Source: Bacteroidaceae bacterium
Lineage (GTDB): Bacteria; Bacteroidota; Bacteroidia; Bacteroidales; Bacteroidaceae
Direction: 5' to 3'
Length of the DNA: 54,170 bases
NCBI GenBank assembly: GCA_017524545.1
Contig: JAFXVN010000007.1
Coordinates: 1-54,170, forward strand
Shown: positions 17,456-26,329 of the stretch, piece by piece
How positions within the stretch are numbered: the first letter of the stretch is position 1
Layout: the number at the start of each line of letters is the position of its first letter
Position numbers and translations under genes: made by a program
Notes under the pieces: model-generated
What the model was told of the DNA's origin: nothing
Database searches by the model: none
The model's input: only the letters and a program-made list of their open reading frames with translations

Positions 17456-18424
17456 ATGACACCTTTCGACAATACACATCCTTTCCACGATGCTGATTTG
17501 GCTCGTACATTACTTGTTCTCGACAATTACGAATGGATTAAACAGCAAGCAGCGGACATTGGAGTGAGTGTTATTCCTCTGAAAGGAATCGACCTGCTTC
17601 AGACAATCTATTCCGAAAGATTGGATCGTCCTGTGCGCGACATTGACATATTCTGTCGATGCGAGAAGGATTGTCTCCGATTGGTTGAGCGGTTATGTCA
17701 AAAGGAATATCATTTAGCGTTTCCCTTCTCCTTGTACCCAAAAGTGTTGGCAACAAAAAGAAAGGTCGTGCTGTTATCATGTAATCCTAACAAGGTGAAT
17801 ATCGACATTCATATGGCCTTTGTTACCAAGAATTTTTTCTCGCGAACCATCGGCTCCTTCAACGAGGATGCCTTGCATCGATGTACTGACAATTGCATGG
17901 AGGCGACAGACCGTTGGCTGTTTCTGGCTCAACATGCCGCTTTCCATGCCTTTTCCGACAGGAAGTGGATTCGTGACCTGTATCTTCTTTTCAACACTTT
18001 TAAGCCTGAACAGCAGGCAGTTTTGCGTGAAAAGGCACGGACCTATGGCTTTCGACGTGTGATGCTAGCAACAATCAACTGCGTCTTTATGCATGAAGAA
18101 TCGCTACAGAAGGAGCAGTTTTCTGCGTTTGATCTTTCTCATTCTGAAAGACGGGTTCTGCGATTCGTCAATAGTTTCCACCGGCCCTTCGGTCGCAGTC
18201 CTATAGATCGCCTCATCACCTCATACTGGGAATTTGTGTTCATAGACCATCGCATCGACCGATTCCGCATGTGGCAACAGCTGATGTTCCCTTCATCTGG
18301 CATACTTACCAACATGTATCGCATTCGCAGGCCTATTGCCTTCTGGTTCTACTATCCGCTAAATTTCCTCATTTCTGGATTTTCGAGTGTTTTCTTTTTG
18401 ATAATTTATTTGCTACGATCATGA
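17456..18424 (+). CDS. NTP_transf_5-like nucleotidyltransferase family protein
   Basis: ATG 17456 gives 322 aa; the open frame extends upstream to 17405, but that segment is short and not family-like. Motifs are PLKGIDLLQTIY (41-52) and RDIDIF (Asp62, Asp64), then DIHMAF and FLAQHAAFHAFSDRKWIRDL, as in the PF14907 family. Members of this family often sit in RiPP and surface-polysaccharide clusters, with role mostly unproven; nucleotidyl transfer to a peptide or sugar is suspected. The C-terminus is hydrophobic and may attach to the membrane (LNFLISGFSSVFFLIIYLL). GC is lower than in the core of the cluster, hinting at a separate origin. Confidence 0.7.
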   Translation: MTPFDNTHPFHDADLARTLLVLDNYEWIKQQAADIGVSVIPLKGIDLLQTIYSERLDRPVRDIDIFCRCEKDCLRLVERLCQKEYHLAFPFSLYPKVLATKRKVVLLSCNPNKVNIDIHMAFVTKNFFSRTIGSFNEDALHRCTDNCMEATDRWLFLAQHAAFHAFSDRKWIRDLYLLFNTFKPEQQAVLREKARTYGFRRVMLATINCVFMHEESLQKEQFSAFDLSHSERRVLRFVNSFHRPFGRSPIDRLITSYWEFVFIDHRIDRFRMWQQLMFPSSGILTNMYRIRRPIAFWFYYPLNFLISGFSSVFFLIIYLLRS

Positions 18425-18511
18425 ATGCTTTAGGTCTTCTCGTCTTGTTCAGCTTAGATATAGTACAGAATCGTTTTCCAATCCTTTGAACTGGCATCTT
18501 AGAAACACTTT

Positions 18512-19393
18512 ATGGACATAATAATAACATATGTCAATGGACTTGACCCTGAATGGCAGGCAGACTATGCTAACTATGCAGGGACAAATCAATCAATTAA
18601 GCGATACCGCGATTGGGGAACTTTGCCCTATTTGTTGCGTGGTATTGAGGAGTGCATACCCTTCGCTGAGAAAATTTTTCTTATCGTATCACGAGAAAGT
18701 CAGATTCCTGCATGGATTAACAGGTCTGCTGTTCATGTGGTGCTGCATCGCGATTTCATACCCGTGCAGTTCCTGCCAACCTTCAACAGTACGGCCATTG
18801 AAATGTTTATGCATAGAATCGAGGGGCTTTCGGAAGAGTTTATATATTTTAATGATGATTTTTTCCCATTGATGCCATGTTTGCCCACAGATTTTTTTCG
18901 TGATGGGAAGATAGCTGTTTGCATGAGACATCATTTGTGTACTTTCAAAAACATTTACCGAACTCATTCAAAACGGTCTGACCGATTAGCTCGTCATGCC
19001 GCAGGCCTCAAGGCTTTTGTTTCTTACGTTCGTCCTCAACACACCTGTGCTCCTATGCTAAAAACTATATGTGCGGAACTGTATGAACGTTGCTACGACG
19101 CCATTCTGTCATCTGTAACTCCCCTTAAAATTCGTGATAACTATAGTCAGTATATTTATACCGACTACGCTCACTTTACGGGACATACATTCAAGCAGGA
19201 AATGTCCAATCGTCATTTCTCCCTTTTAACCGCTTCCATCAAGAATATTACGGAATCGATAATTCATCCTACTAGCAAACTGATATGTATCAATGATGTG
19301 AATATGTCAAAAGAAAGGTTCTTGCGTTATCAGACATGTCTTCATAATGCTTTTCAAATGCGCTTCCCCAACAAGTCGCGTTATGAGAGATGA
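18512..19393 (+). CDS. Stealth-family sugar-phosphate transferase
   Basis: This 293-aa protein shows the conserved Stealth regions: IIITYVNGLDPEW (CR1), RYRDWGTLPYLLRGIEECIP and LPTFNSTAIEMFMHRIEGL with FIYFNDDFF (CR2), a less clear middle block, and LICINDVNMSKE (CR4). Stealth proteins transfer hexose-1-phosphate to make phosphodiester-linked capsule or wall polymers. Here it follows the NTP_transf_5-like gene in the same direction and has no capsule genes nearby. It may belong to a glycan remnant or act on the cluster's peptide product. The next recognisable sequence is comM fragment 3. Confidence 0.8.
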   Translation: MDIIITYVNGLDPEWQADYANYAGTNQSIKRYRDWGTLPYLLRGIEECIPFAEKIFLIVSRESQIPAWINRSAVHVVLHRDFIPVQFLPTFNSTAIEMFMHRIEGLSEEFIYFNDDFFPLMPCLPTDFFRDGKIAVCMRHHLCTFKNIYRTHSKRSDRLARHAAGLKAFVSYVRPQHTCAPMLKTICAELYERCYDAILSSVTPLKIRDNYSQYIYTDYAHFTGHTFKQEMSNRHFSLLTASIKNITESIIHPTSKLICINDVNMSKERFLRYQTCLHNAFQMRFPNKSRYER

Positions 19394-19440
19394 ATTTACT
19401 CAACAAACACAAAAATCAAAAAAGGTGAAAGAGATGAACA

Positions 19441-19914
19441 CCGCTCGAAGATCGCGTCATCAACATTTCGCGTACCAAGTACGCCATCACCTACCCTTGT
19501 TCCTTCATGTTCATTGCTCAATGAACCCCTGCCCTGCGGTTACTACAATCACCCTGACAAGCACTGCTGCTGCACGCCCGGACAGATTGTGATTATCAAA
19601 GCTCAGAAAATACAGGAAGAGCGGTTCGCTCACCTCCCCTCGGGGGAGGACGGGAGGGGGCTGTTCACTGCAATGCCCAGATGACGGAGAAGATGCTCCA
19701 CCAGTTCGCAGAACCCGATGCAGCCTCAATGGACCTCCTTCGCATGGCGATGGAACGTCTGAAGCTCTCAGCCTGTGCCTACAGTCGCATCCTCAAAGTC
19801 GCCCACACCATTGCCGACCTCGCAGGCAGCGAGCAAGTGCAGCCGATGCATATTGGCGAAGCCATTGGGTACAGAAACCTTGATAGAGGCGACTGGGCAG
19901 AGAGAGGTGCCTGA
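19441..19914 (+). pseudogene. comM: comM/yifB fragment 3, deleted and frameshifted
   Basis: The fragment begins at the LEDRVINISR codons, loses bases near 19518-19540 (SMNPCPCG region), and jumps from GQIV to KAQKIQEERFAH, skipping about 130 bp present in fragment 1. It carries the same CTCCCC-GGGGGAG repeat, one C shorter, which breaks the frame. Only the last 77 codons from 19681 (MTEKMLHQFAEPDAAS) are intact. It marks the right edge of the RiPP-like cluster. Confidence 0.85.
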
Positions 19915-19916
19915 AC

Positions 19917-22133
19917 TTATCGCAAGACTTTGCGGAAGGAGCCGTCGCTGGCTTTCATAAGATATAGACCGTGACGGGATGGGGCAGAGACCTGCTTGCC
20001 GTCCAGAGTCCAGTAGCTATTGTACATCATCCCTTGCCCGTTGTCCGTCGTACATTCTGAAATGCCTGTCCACCCGCCGGTGTGCACCTGAACGATGTTG
20101 GAACGCAACTCGCTGATGGCTTGTGTTAGCTGCTCGTTGGTAAGCTCGAGTTCGCTTAAATCCTTCAGATAGCCACGCTGATAGTAAAAGCGCAGGAAAT
20201 CCTTGGCTTCGTCGCTATATTGGCTGCCACTGAGCATTTCCTCTGCCATTGCACCGACCTGCTTGTATTCTGCCCAAAGCTCTGCATTGATGGCTATATT
20301 TTCCGAGGCGACATCGATGGCTTGCATGGCATTGTTGGCTTGCGACCGGGTGCTCGCTGTGGCGCTGTAGGCCGTGTTATAGGCTTCTTTGTAGCACTTG
20401 CTGACGGTCACGCCGGTATAGCTGAGTTTCCTCTTCCTCATTTCCACGAGCCATTGGCGATAGGAATCTGCCGTATTGCCATAGTATTTGAGGGTAAAGT
20501 CGTCGAAGACGCACCAATCCACGCCAGCCGCATTTTCCTTCCTGACACCGAACTTGAGCTTATGATTATAGACACCCGCGAAGATGACATTGTCATAAGC
20601 ATTCAGCGAGTGCATGTAATACTCGGCGGAAATCATGTCGTCGGGGGTGTAGTAGGTCGTAGTGCCGTTCTTGACGGCAATCTCCCGGCCCACGCCTCTT
20701 GCCCTTACCACGCTCTTCGAGAAGGGCGAGACGATTGGGAAGGTCAGCGTCTTCGTACCCGTCGTGGCATAGAGTCGGGCATTACGCAAAGCCGTGTCCC
20801 TCAAGCGGTAGTGGGCATTTGCCTCCTCTGCCTCGCCTGCGCGATAGAAGGCCTTGACACCGACAGCATAGACACCGTTGGGAAGGTCTATTATCGTCTG
20901 GTATGTGTCGAAATTCTTGTTGTAGTGTTCCGCATTTTCGTTTGGGTTCACGGCTCCAAAGTCATCACCCTCCCACCCTTGCAGCATATTGCTGTTGAAG
21001 CAAGGATTGACGATTCGGGCACTCATGTCAATGGGTTTGCGATAGGTGCCCGCGTTCTCCTCCACCTGGTACATGTCTTGCAGATAGCGAAAGTTGTTGG
21101 CGATGATGACATCCACGACCTCCTGCCCTCTCGTGTAATAGCCGTTGCTCGATTCCACGCCGACATAGTCCAAGAGGACAATACCCGTAGGGCCGGCCGT
21201 GTGTGACTCGTCGTTCAGATAGTCGATGATGGCGGCATTGGTATGGGCAGCATTGTCGCGATAGCCGTCGCTGGTCGATATTTCCTGGTCGATGATTAAG
21301 GGGATGTAGAGCCTCGACACCTTGGAGTAGGCAGAAGCAAAGTTATAGACCCAGACGATGTTCGATGCCGAGTTGGTGACATGCTTCGTGCTGAAATCGA
21401 GCATCTGCCGCACTGCATCCACTTTTCTATCCAAGTCCCCCTCTCTGTAAGACTCGGCAAAGTCCTGCATATAGAGCTTTGCGACATCGCCTGATGCTCC
21501 CACAATCTGGCCTCCCGTCTGTGCGTTCCAGTCTATTTGTCCCGTCCAGTTGCGGAAGAAACCGCCCACAGGCTTTTCTGCATACTCGTCGCGACTGAGC
21601 AGCAGTATTTTGCCGCGCATCTCCCTAACGGTAAGCGTGCTCTTGAACTCTACGAAGAAATCCTTCAGGTCGTCACGCCCCAGCAGTTCGAGCAGCCGTT
21701 CGCCGTAATTGCTTGCGTTGTCATCGCCGGCCGAGGCATGGAGCAGGTGTATGACGACGAACTCCGAAGGGTTCTCTATGAGCTTGTCGCGCAGGAAGTA
21801 GATGGCATTGTCGAAGCGCAACTTGGTGGGCATGATGCCGTGATTGACATTGATGTAGCCGTCTGCAACGGCAGGACGGAGGTCGAAGGCACGGATGCCC
21901 AAGTTCCATTGTTCCTCGAAGTTCCTGTCCTGCGTGCGGGCATACTTGTCGCCGAACGGCCCATAGACAGACGTGGTGACACCAGGGAAGCCATTGCCTG
22001 TACCCGAGTCGTGGCTGCCAGGAATGGAGAGTGTGGAAACGTATGCGTCGTCGGGCAGGCGGTACATCCAGTTGTCTGCCGAGGCTGACAGCGCGAGGGC
22101 GGAGAGTGCGAGAATTGCGAATATGTGTTTCAT
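19917..22133 (-). CDS. Secreted PI-PLC-like phosphodiesterase
   Basis: The start is taken at ATG 22133 (738 aa, signal peptide of about 19 residues). An upstream start at 22154 lies inside the predicted -7 promoter box. The N-terminal ~330 residues match the PI-PLC X domain: SIPGSHDSG (His41), LGIRAFDLRP and NVNHGIM (His98), the two catalytic His of the bacterial enzymes, which cleave phosphatidylinositol or related lipids by a cyclic phosphodiester. A beta-sandwich-like region and a helical part follow, and the end YWTLDGKQV...HGLYLMKASDG resembles a sorting-type tail. It is divergent from the DUF6055-like gene. Confidence 0.82.
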   Translation of the reverse strand: MKHIFAILALSALALSASADNWMYRLPDDAYVSTLSIPGSHDSGTGNGFPGVTTSVYGPFGDKYARTQDRNFEEQWNLGIRAFDLRPAVADGYINVNHGIMPTKLRFDNAIYFLRDKLIENPSEFVVIHLLHASAGDDNASNYGERLLELLGRDDLKDFFVEFKSTLTVREMRGKILLLSRDEYAEKPVGGFFRNWTGQIDWNAQTGGQIVGASGDVAKLYMQDFAESYREGDLDRKVDAVRQMLDFSTKHVTNSASNIVWVYNFASAYSKVSRLYIPLIIDQEISTSDGYRDNAAHTNAAIIDYLNDESHTAGPTGIVLLDYVGVESSNGYYTRGQEVVDVIIANNFRYLQDMYQVEENAGTYRKPIDMSARIVNPCFNSNMLQGWEGDDFGAVNPNENAEHYNKNFDTYQTIIDLPNGVYAVGVKAFYRAGEAEEANAHYRLRDTALRNARLYATTGTKTLTFPIVSPFSKSVVRARGVGREIAVKNGTTTYYTPDDMISAEYYMHSLNAYDNVIFAGVYNHKLKFGVRKENAAGVDWCVFDDFTLKYYGNTADSYRQWLVEMRKRKLSYTGVTVSKCYKEAYNTAYSATASTRSQANNAMQAIDVASENIAINAELWAEYKQVGAMAEEMLSGSQYSDEAKDFLRFYYQRGYLKDLSELELTNEQLTQAISELRSNIVQVHTGGWTGISECTTDNGQGMMYNSYWTLDGKQVSAPSRHGLYLMKASDGSFRKVLR

Positions 22134-22151
22134 ATTTCCTGTGTTTGGGTA

Positions 22152-22159
22152 CAAAGATA
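22152..22159 (-). promoter_or_regulatory. -7 box of the PI-PLC-like gene
   Basis: The minus strand reads TATCTTTG here, a perfect TAnnTTTG match. It lies 19 bp upstream of ATG 22133, giving a very short leader. No clear -33 box is seen. Confidence 0.5.
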
Positions 22160-22210
22160 TGAAAAGATTAAGGAATAGGGATTATGGAACAGGGATTTTT
22201 TGCATAAATA

Positions 22211-22242
22211 TTTGGTCAATAGAAAGAAATGTGCTACTTTTG
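22211..22242 (+). promoter_or_regulatory. Bacteroidota-type promoter of the DUF6055-like gene
   Basis: TTTG 22211-22214, a 20-bp spacer and TACTTTTG 22235-22242 fit the Bacteroidota consensus. The start codon at 22265 is 22 bp downstream. Confidence 0.7.
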
Positions 22243-22264
22243 CCGTGCAACAGACAATTATTAG

Positions 22265-24427
22265 ATGAAAAAAAGAACCATACTGCTGACACTTGCCTTT
22301 GCCATTCAAGCCCTTCAAGGCATCATGGCGCAGAAGATTGTCTATATCCCTGACAGTTGGCAATACGATGCGGCAACAGGGGAATACACAGAAGACGGCA
22401 ACAGCGAACTGCAATGGTCGATGAGCCGCAGCCGAGAGTCGGACAACTGCATCATCTTCTGGCAGAAAGGCTTCGGCAGCAATCCCAAGCAGGCTCCTTC
22501 GATAGGCGGAACGTCCATGACTTTCGACGCAGACGATGTGCTGAGGGTTGCGGAGGAATGCTACGACCTTAATGTCAACACGCTGGGCTTTTCGAGCAGC
22601 AACATGCTGGACAAGTACAAGGTTCTCATCCTGATGAATTACACTACGACATGGACTTGCTACGGCGGCGGCTACGACTACGAGTGCAGCGCACTTTGGC
22701 TCAATCCCGCTACCGTGAAGCCCGCAGGTCATTCGCTGGCACACGAGGTGGGACATTCCTTCCAATACATGTGCTATGCCGAGGCTGCCCACTACAATCA
22801 CACTTCCTCCACAACCATCGGGACAGGCTTCCACCTGCCCATCGGCAACGGGCAGGCCATCTGGGAGCAAACGGCTCAGTGGCAGGCCAACCAGAGCTAT
22901 CCTTCGCTCATGTTCAGCCAGAGCTATCCCCTCTTTGGCAGCAATGCCAACTATGCCTTCTCGCACGAATGGATGCGCTATCAGAGCTACTGGTTCCACT
23001 ATTACCTTTGCCAGCACTACGACGACATTACTACCATAGCACAAGTGTGGAGGCAACCCATGACGGGAGCGGTGGATTTCTGTCAGGCTCTGATGAAGCT
23101 GAAAGGGCTGACGGCCGAGGCGTTCTATCGCCTCTACTTCGACTATGCCCTGCATTGTGCCACATACGACTTCGATGCAGCTGCGCCCTATCGCGACGAC
23201 TACATCGGAAGGTTCGACTATCGCGCCGTGCAATTGGCGGAGAATAAGTATCAGGTGGCATACGCCAGCGCACCTCAAGGGACGGGATTCAACGTCGTGG
23301 AGCTTTCTGTTCCCGAGGCAGGCACGACCATCACCACGAAGTTCACCGCCCTCCAGCCCGGATGCGCCCTCGACGAAGCTGACCCCGCAGAATACAACAA
23401 CGGAAATGCTGGCACATGGCTCAGCGCGGGTGTAAGGAGGTACAACCGCATCAGCCCCATGGCACGCGGCTTCCGCATCGGATATGTGTTCCTGAAGAGC
23501 GACGGCACCCGAGAATACCAGAACGACGACATCGTTCATTGCAAAGGCACAACAGAAATGACAGAGGAAATTGCTGTGGCTGTTCCCGCCGGCACAAAAA
23601 GGATGTTCCTCGTTGTTGCCCCTGCCCTATCAACCTACATTCAGCACAAGTGGGACGAGGACATCAAGACCGACGACCAATGGCCTTATCAGTTCGAGCT
23701 TGAAGGCACGAGCGCAACCAGTGTCATCCCCTACATCAAGGAGCCAGACTTCGAGAAGGCCATCGACGGACGCGACATCGCCGACATCACCCTCACCTAC
23801 GACATCGTGCTGCCACCCACGTCCGGCCACGACGGAGTCTCTGTCTCGTTCTCTGGAAGTGCCCTCAACGCCCTTTGCACAGCATTCCAGATGGAAGGCG
23901 ACGAACTGTTTGGGCAAATCCTCCCGTACAGCAGCTCTCAGCCAAACGGCACCATCATGAACTATGCAGCCAGGGCCAACGGCAACCTGCAACGGGTGGG
24001 AAAAACAACAAATGGAGACTTCGGCCACTGGTTCAACGCCAGCGGGACAGCCATATCCTACGGCAGCAACTGCGTGGCTTTTGCCGAGTTCACGAAATCT
24101 AACAAGAGCGCCCTTGTCGGGCAGTACCCAAACGCCAACCAAAATGGCGCGAAACGTACCATACGCGAAGCGCTCCACTATAAGAAGGCCGACGGAAAGA
24201 CGGCCACCGCCTACCTCATCTTCAACATCACCTTCCAGTCGGGAGGGACGGCTCACGGCTATCTTGCTGACATAGACTACACCGCACCCGAACCCGACGG
24301 CATCAGGGAAATTAAAAATGAACAATTAAAAATTAAAGATGTCTGGTACGACCTCAGCGGACGCCAAATCGTAAATCGCAAATCACATGGCATTTACATC
24401 GTGGGAGGGAAAAAATTTGCAAACTAA
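22265..24427 (+). CDS. Secreted HExxH protein (DUF6055-like) with DUF4859-like C-terminus
   Basis: This 720-aa protein has a signal peptide ending near MAQ (residue 22). AHEVGHSFQY (His160, Glu161, His164) is a zinc-metallopeptidase HExxH motif within a DUF6055-like domain, with QAIWEQTAQWQA and WFHYYLCQHY nearby. The C-terminal third has GHWFNASGTAISYGSNCVAF, typical of DUF4859. The end, WYDLSGRQIVNRKSHGIYIVGGKK, split by a variable link, resembles a sorting or anchoring tail. The substrate is not known; proteins or glycoproteins are likely. A GH2 enzyme follows 12 bp downstream, suggesting shared transcription. Confidence 0.75.
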   Translation: MKKRTILLTLAFAIQALQGIMAQKIVYIPDSWQYDAATGEYTEDGNSELQWSMSRSRESDNCIIFWQKGFGSNPKQAPSIGGTSMTFDADDVLRVAEECYDLNVNTLGFSSSNMLDKYKVLILMNYTTTWTCYGGGYDYECSALWLNPATVKPAGHSLAHEVGHSFQYMCYAEAAHYNHTSSTTIGTGFHLPIGNGQAIWEQTAQWQANQSYPSLMFSQSYPLFGSNANYAFSHEWMRYQSYWFHYYLCQHYDDITTIAQVWRQPMTGAVDFCQALMKLKGLTAEAFYRLYFDYALHCATYDFDAAAPYRDDYIGRFDYRAVQLAENKYQVAYASAPQGTGFNVVELSVPEAGTTITTKFTALQPGCALDEADPAEYNNGNAGTWLSAGVRRYNRISPMARGFRIGYVFLKSDGTREYQNDDIVHCKGTTEMTEEIAVAVPAGTKRMFLVVAPALSTYIQHKWDEDIKTDDQWPYQFELEGTSATSVIPYIKEPDFEKAIDGRDIADITLTYDIVLPPTSGHDGVSVSFSGSALNALCTAFQMEGDELFGQILPYSSSQPNGTIMNYAARANGNLQRVGKTTNGDFGHWFNASGTAISYGSNCVAFAEFTKSNKSALVGQYPNANQNGAKRTIREALHYKKADGKTATAYLIFNITFQSGGTAHGYLADIDYTAPEPDGIREIKNEQLKIKDVWYDLSGRQIVNRKSHGIYIVGGKKFAN

Positions 24428-24439
24428 TCTAATATAACT

Positions 24440-26251
24440 ATGAACACAAAATCATTTCTCATGGCTTTTGCCTTCGCTGCGGCTATCGGCGCAAAGGCCC
24501 AGACGGAGGTAGCCGCTCCGCAGAATGTGTATGCCAGGCAGACTACATTGCTCAATGGCGAATGGAACTACTTTGTCGATTTGCAGGAACAGGGTTACTA
24601 TGACTATCGGATGAATCCGACGAACTGGGGCTACTTCATCAATGCGAAGATGAAAAAGCCGTCGGACTTGGTGGAGTATGACTTCGATGCCTCTCCGACG
24701 CTGCACGTGCCTGGCGACTGGAACACACAGTCGCAGGAGCTGTTCCTCTACGAGGGGACAATATGGATGAAGCGCGACTTTGACTATAAGCCTCGCGCTG
24801 GCAGGCGTGCGCTGCTGTACTTTGGTGCCGTCAACTATGAGTCTATCGTGTATGTCAACGGAAAGAAGGCTGGCCGCCATGTAGGTGGCTTCACACCGTT
24901 CTGCTACGATGTGACAGACCTGGTGAAGGAAGGAAAGAACTTCGTGATTGTCAAGATTGACAACAAGCGTCACAAGGACAATGTGCCGACGCTGATTTTC
25001 GACTGGTGGAACTATGGAGGCATCACGCGCGACGTCCTGCTGGTGGACGTCCCCGAGACATACGTGGAAGATTACTGTCTCGGACTCGACAAGGAGGCAG
25101 TGGGCAAGAAGCGCAACCTGAACTTCTCGCTGAAGCTGAACAAACCCGTGGCAGACCAAGAAGTGACGTTGAGCATCCCGGAACTGAAGATAAAGCAGAA
25201 GTTCACGACGAATGCCGAGGGAGAGATTGCAACTTGCCAGTTGTCTGTTGCCAGCTCGAAGCTTCAGCTTTGGTGTCCCGAAACGCCTAAGCTCTACGAT
25301 GTGGAACTGGAACTGGGCGACGAGGTCATCAAGGACCAGATTGGCTTCCGCACGATTGAGACGCGCGGCAAGCAACTGTTGCTGAACGGCAAGCCCATCT
25401 TCCTGAAAGGCGTTTGCTCGCACGAAGAGACGGCCTACACGAGCCGCAGATGCAACAGCGCGGAGGATGCGGACACGCTTTTGTCGTGGGCACGCTCGCT
25501 GGGCTGCAACTTCATCCGCCTTGCGCACTATCCTCATAATGAACATGCGGTGCGAGAGGCAGAGCGCCAAGGCTTCCTGCTATGGTCGGAGATTCCCGTC
25601 TATTGGACTATTTCGTGGCAAAACGAAGAGACCTACGCGAATGCTGAACGCCAGCTAAAGGACATGATTCGACGCGACCATAACCGCGCTGCCATCATCA
25701 TCTGGTCGTTGGCCAACGAAACACCCCACAGCGACGCACGCGACAAGTTCCTCGGACGTCTGGCAACGACGGCGAAGAGCCAGGACAACACCCGACTTAT
25801 CTCGATGGCAATGGAGGTGACGAGTGCATCAAACTATGTGAACCGCTTGCAGGACAACATGAACCAATACGTCGATGTGGTCAGCTTCAACCAATACATC
25901 GGCTGGTATCGCGACGTGAACGACGCGCCGAAGATGAAGTGGGAGATTCCCTACGAGAAGCCCGTTATCATTAGCGAGTTCGGTGGAGGCGCAAAGGCCG
26001 GCTATCACGGCGACAAGGGACAGCGCTGGACGGAAGAGTTCCAGGAGAACCTCTACCGCGAAAACCTCGCCATGCTGGAAAAGATAGAAGGTCTTGCCGG
26101 CACCTGCCCCTGGGTGTTGAAGGACTTCCGCTCGCCCCGTCGTCCGTTGCCCGGCATTCAGGACGGCTTCAACCGCAAGGGACTCTTCTCCGACCAAGGC
26201 AAACGAAAGAAAGCTTTCTACGTCTTGCGCGACTGGTACAAGAATAAATAG
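24440..26251 (+). CDS. Secreted GH2 glycosidase (beta-glucuronidase/beta-galactosidase type)
   Basis: This 603-aa protein has a signal peptide (to about residue 20) and the three GH2 core domains: a sugar-binding jelly roll (LNGEWNYFVDLQ, then LLYFGAVNYESIVYVNGKKA), an Ig-like domain and the barrel. The acid/base Glu is E427 in IIIWSLANE and the nucleophile is E513 in VIISEFGGG. The short length is closer to beta-glucuronidases than to LacZ, but substrate cannot be set by sequence alone. It probably shares the promoter of the DUF6055-like gene and ends at the terminator at 26267. Confidence 0.88.
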   Translation: MNTKSFLMAFAFAAAIGAKAQTEVAAPQNVYARQTTLLNGEWNYFVDLQEQGYYDYRMNPTNWGYFINAKMKKPSDLVEYDFDASPTLHVPGDWNTQSQELFLYEGTIWMKRDFDYKPRAGRRALLYFGAVNYESIVYVNGKKAGRHVGGFTPFCYDVTDLVKEGKNFVIVKIDNKRHKDNVPTLIFDWWNYGGITRDVLLVDVPETYVEDYCLGLDKEAVGKKRNLNFSLKLNKPVADQEVTLSIPELKIKQKFTTNAEGEIATCQLSVASSKLQLWCPETPKLYDVELELGDEVIKDQIGFRTIETRGKQLLLNGKPIFLKGVCSHEETAYTSRRCNSAEDADTLLSWARSLGCNFIRLAHYPHNEHAVREAERQGFLLWSEIPVYWTISWQNEETYANAERQLKDMIRRDHNRAAIIIWSLANETPHSDARDKFLGRLATTAKSQDNTRLISMAMEVTSASNYVNRLQDNMNQYVDVVSFNQYIGWYRDVNDAPKMKWEIPYEKPVIISEFGGGAKAGYHGDKGQRWTEEFQENLYRENLAMLEKIEGLAGTCPWVLKDFRSPRRPLPGIQDGFNRKGLFSDQGKRKKAFYVLRDWYKNK

Positions 26252-26266
26252 AATCACTCTACTAAG

Positions 26267-26303
26267 AATCAGCCCCACCCGATTTGCTCGGATGGGGCTG
26301 ATT
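26267..26303. terminator. Bidirectional terminator between convergent genes
   Basis: AATCAGCCCCA (26267-26277) pairs with TGGGGCTGATT (26293-26303), with an extra inner CCGA/TCGG pairing. It lies between the stops of the GH2 gene and the minus-strand gene at 26330 and can serve both. Confidence 0.8.
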
Positions 26304-26329
26304 TCGTATTCACTCAATCTCTTAGTTTC

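Noticed and set aside
18423-18491. 22-codon frame between NTP_transf_5 and Stealth genes as a second precursor
   Set aside because: Short hydrophobic frame with no leader-like or repeat features; likely chance.
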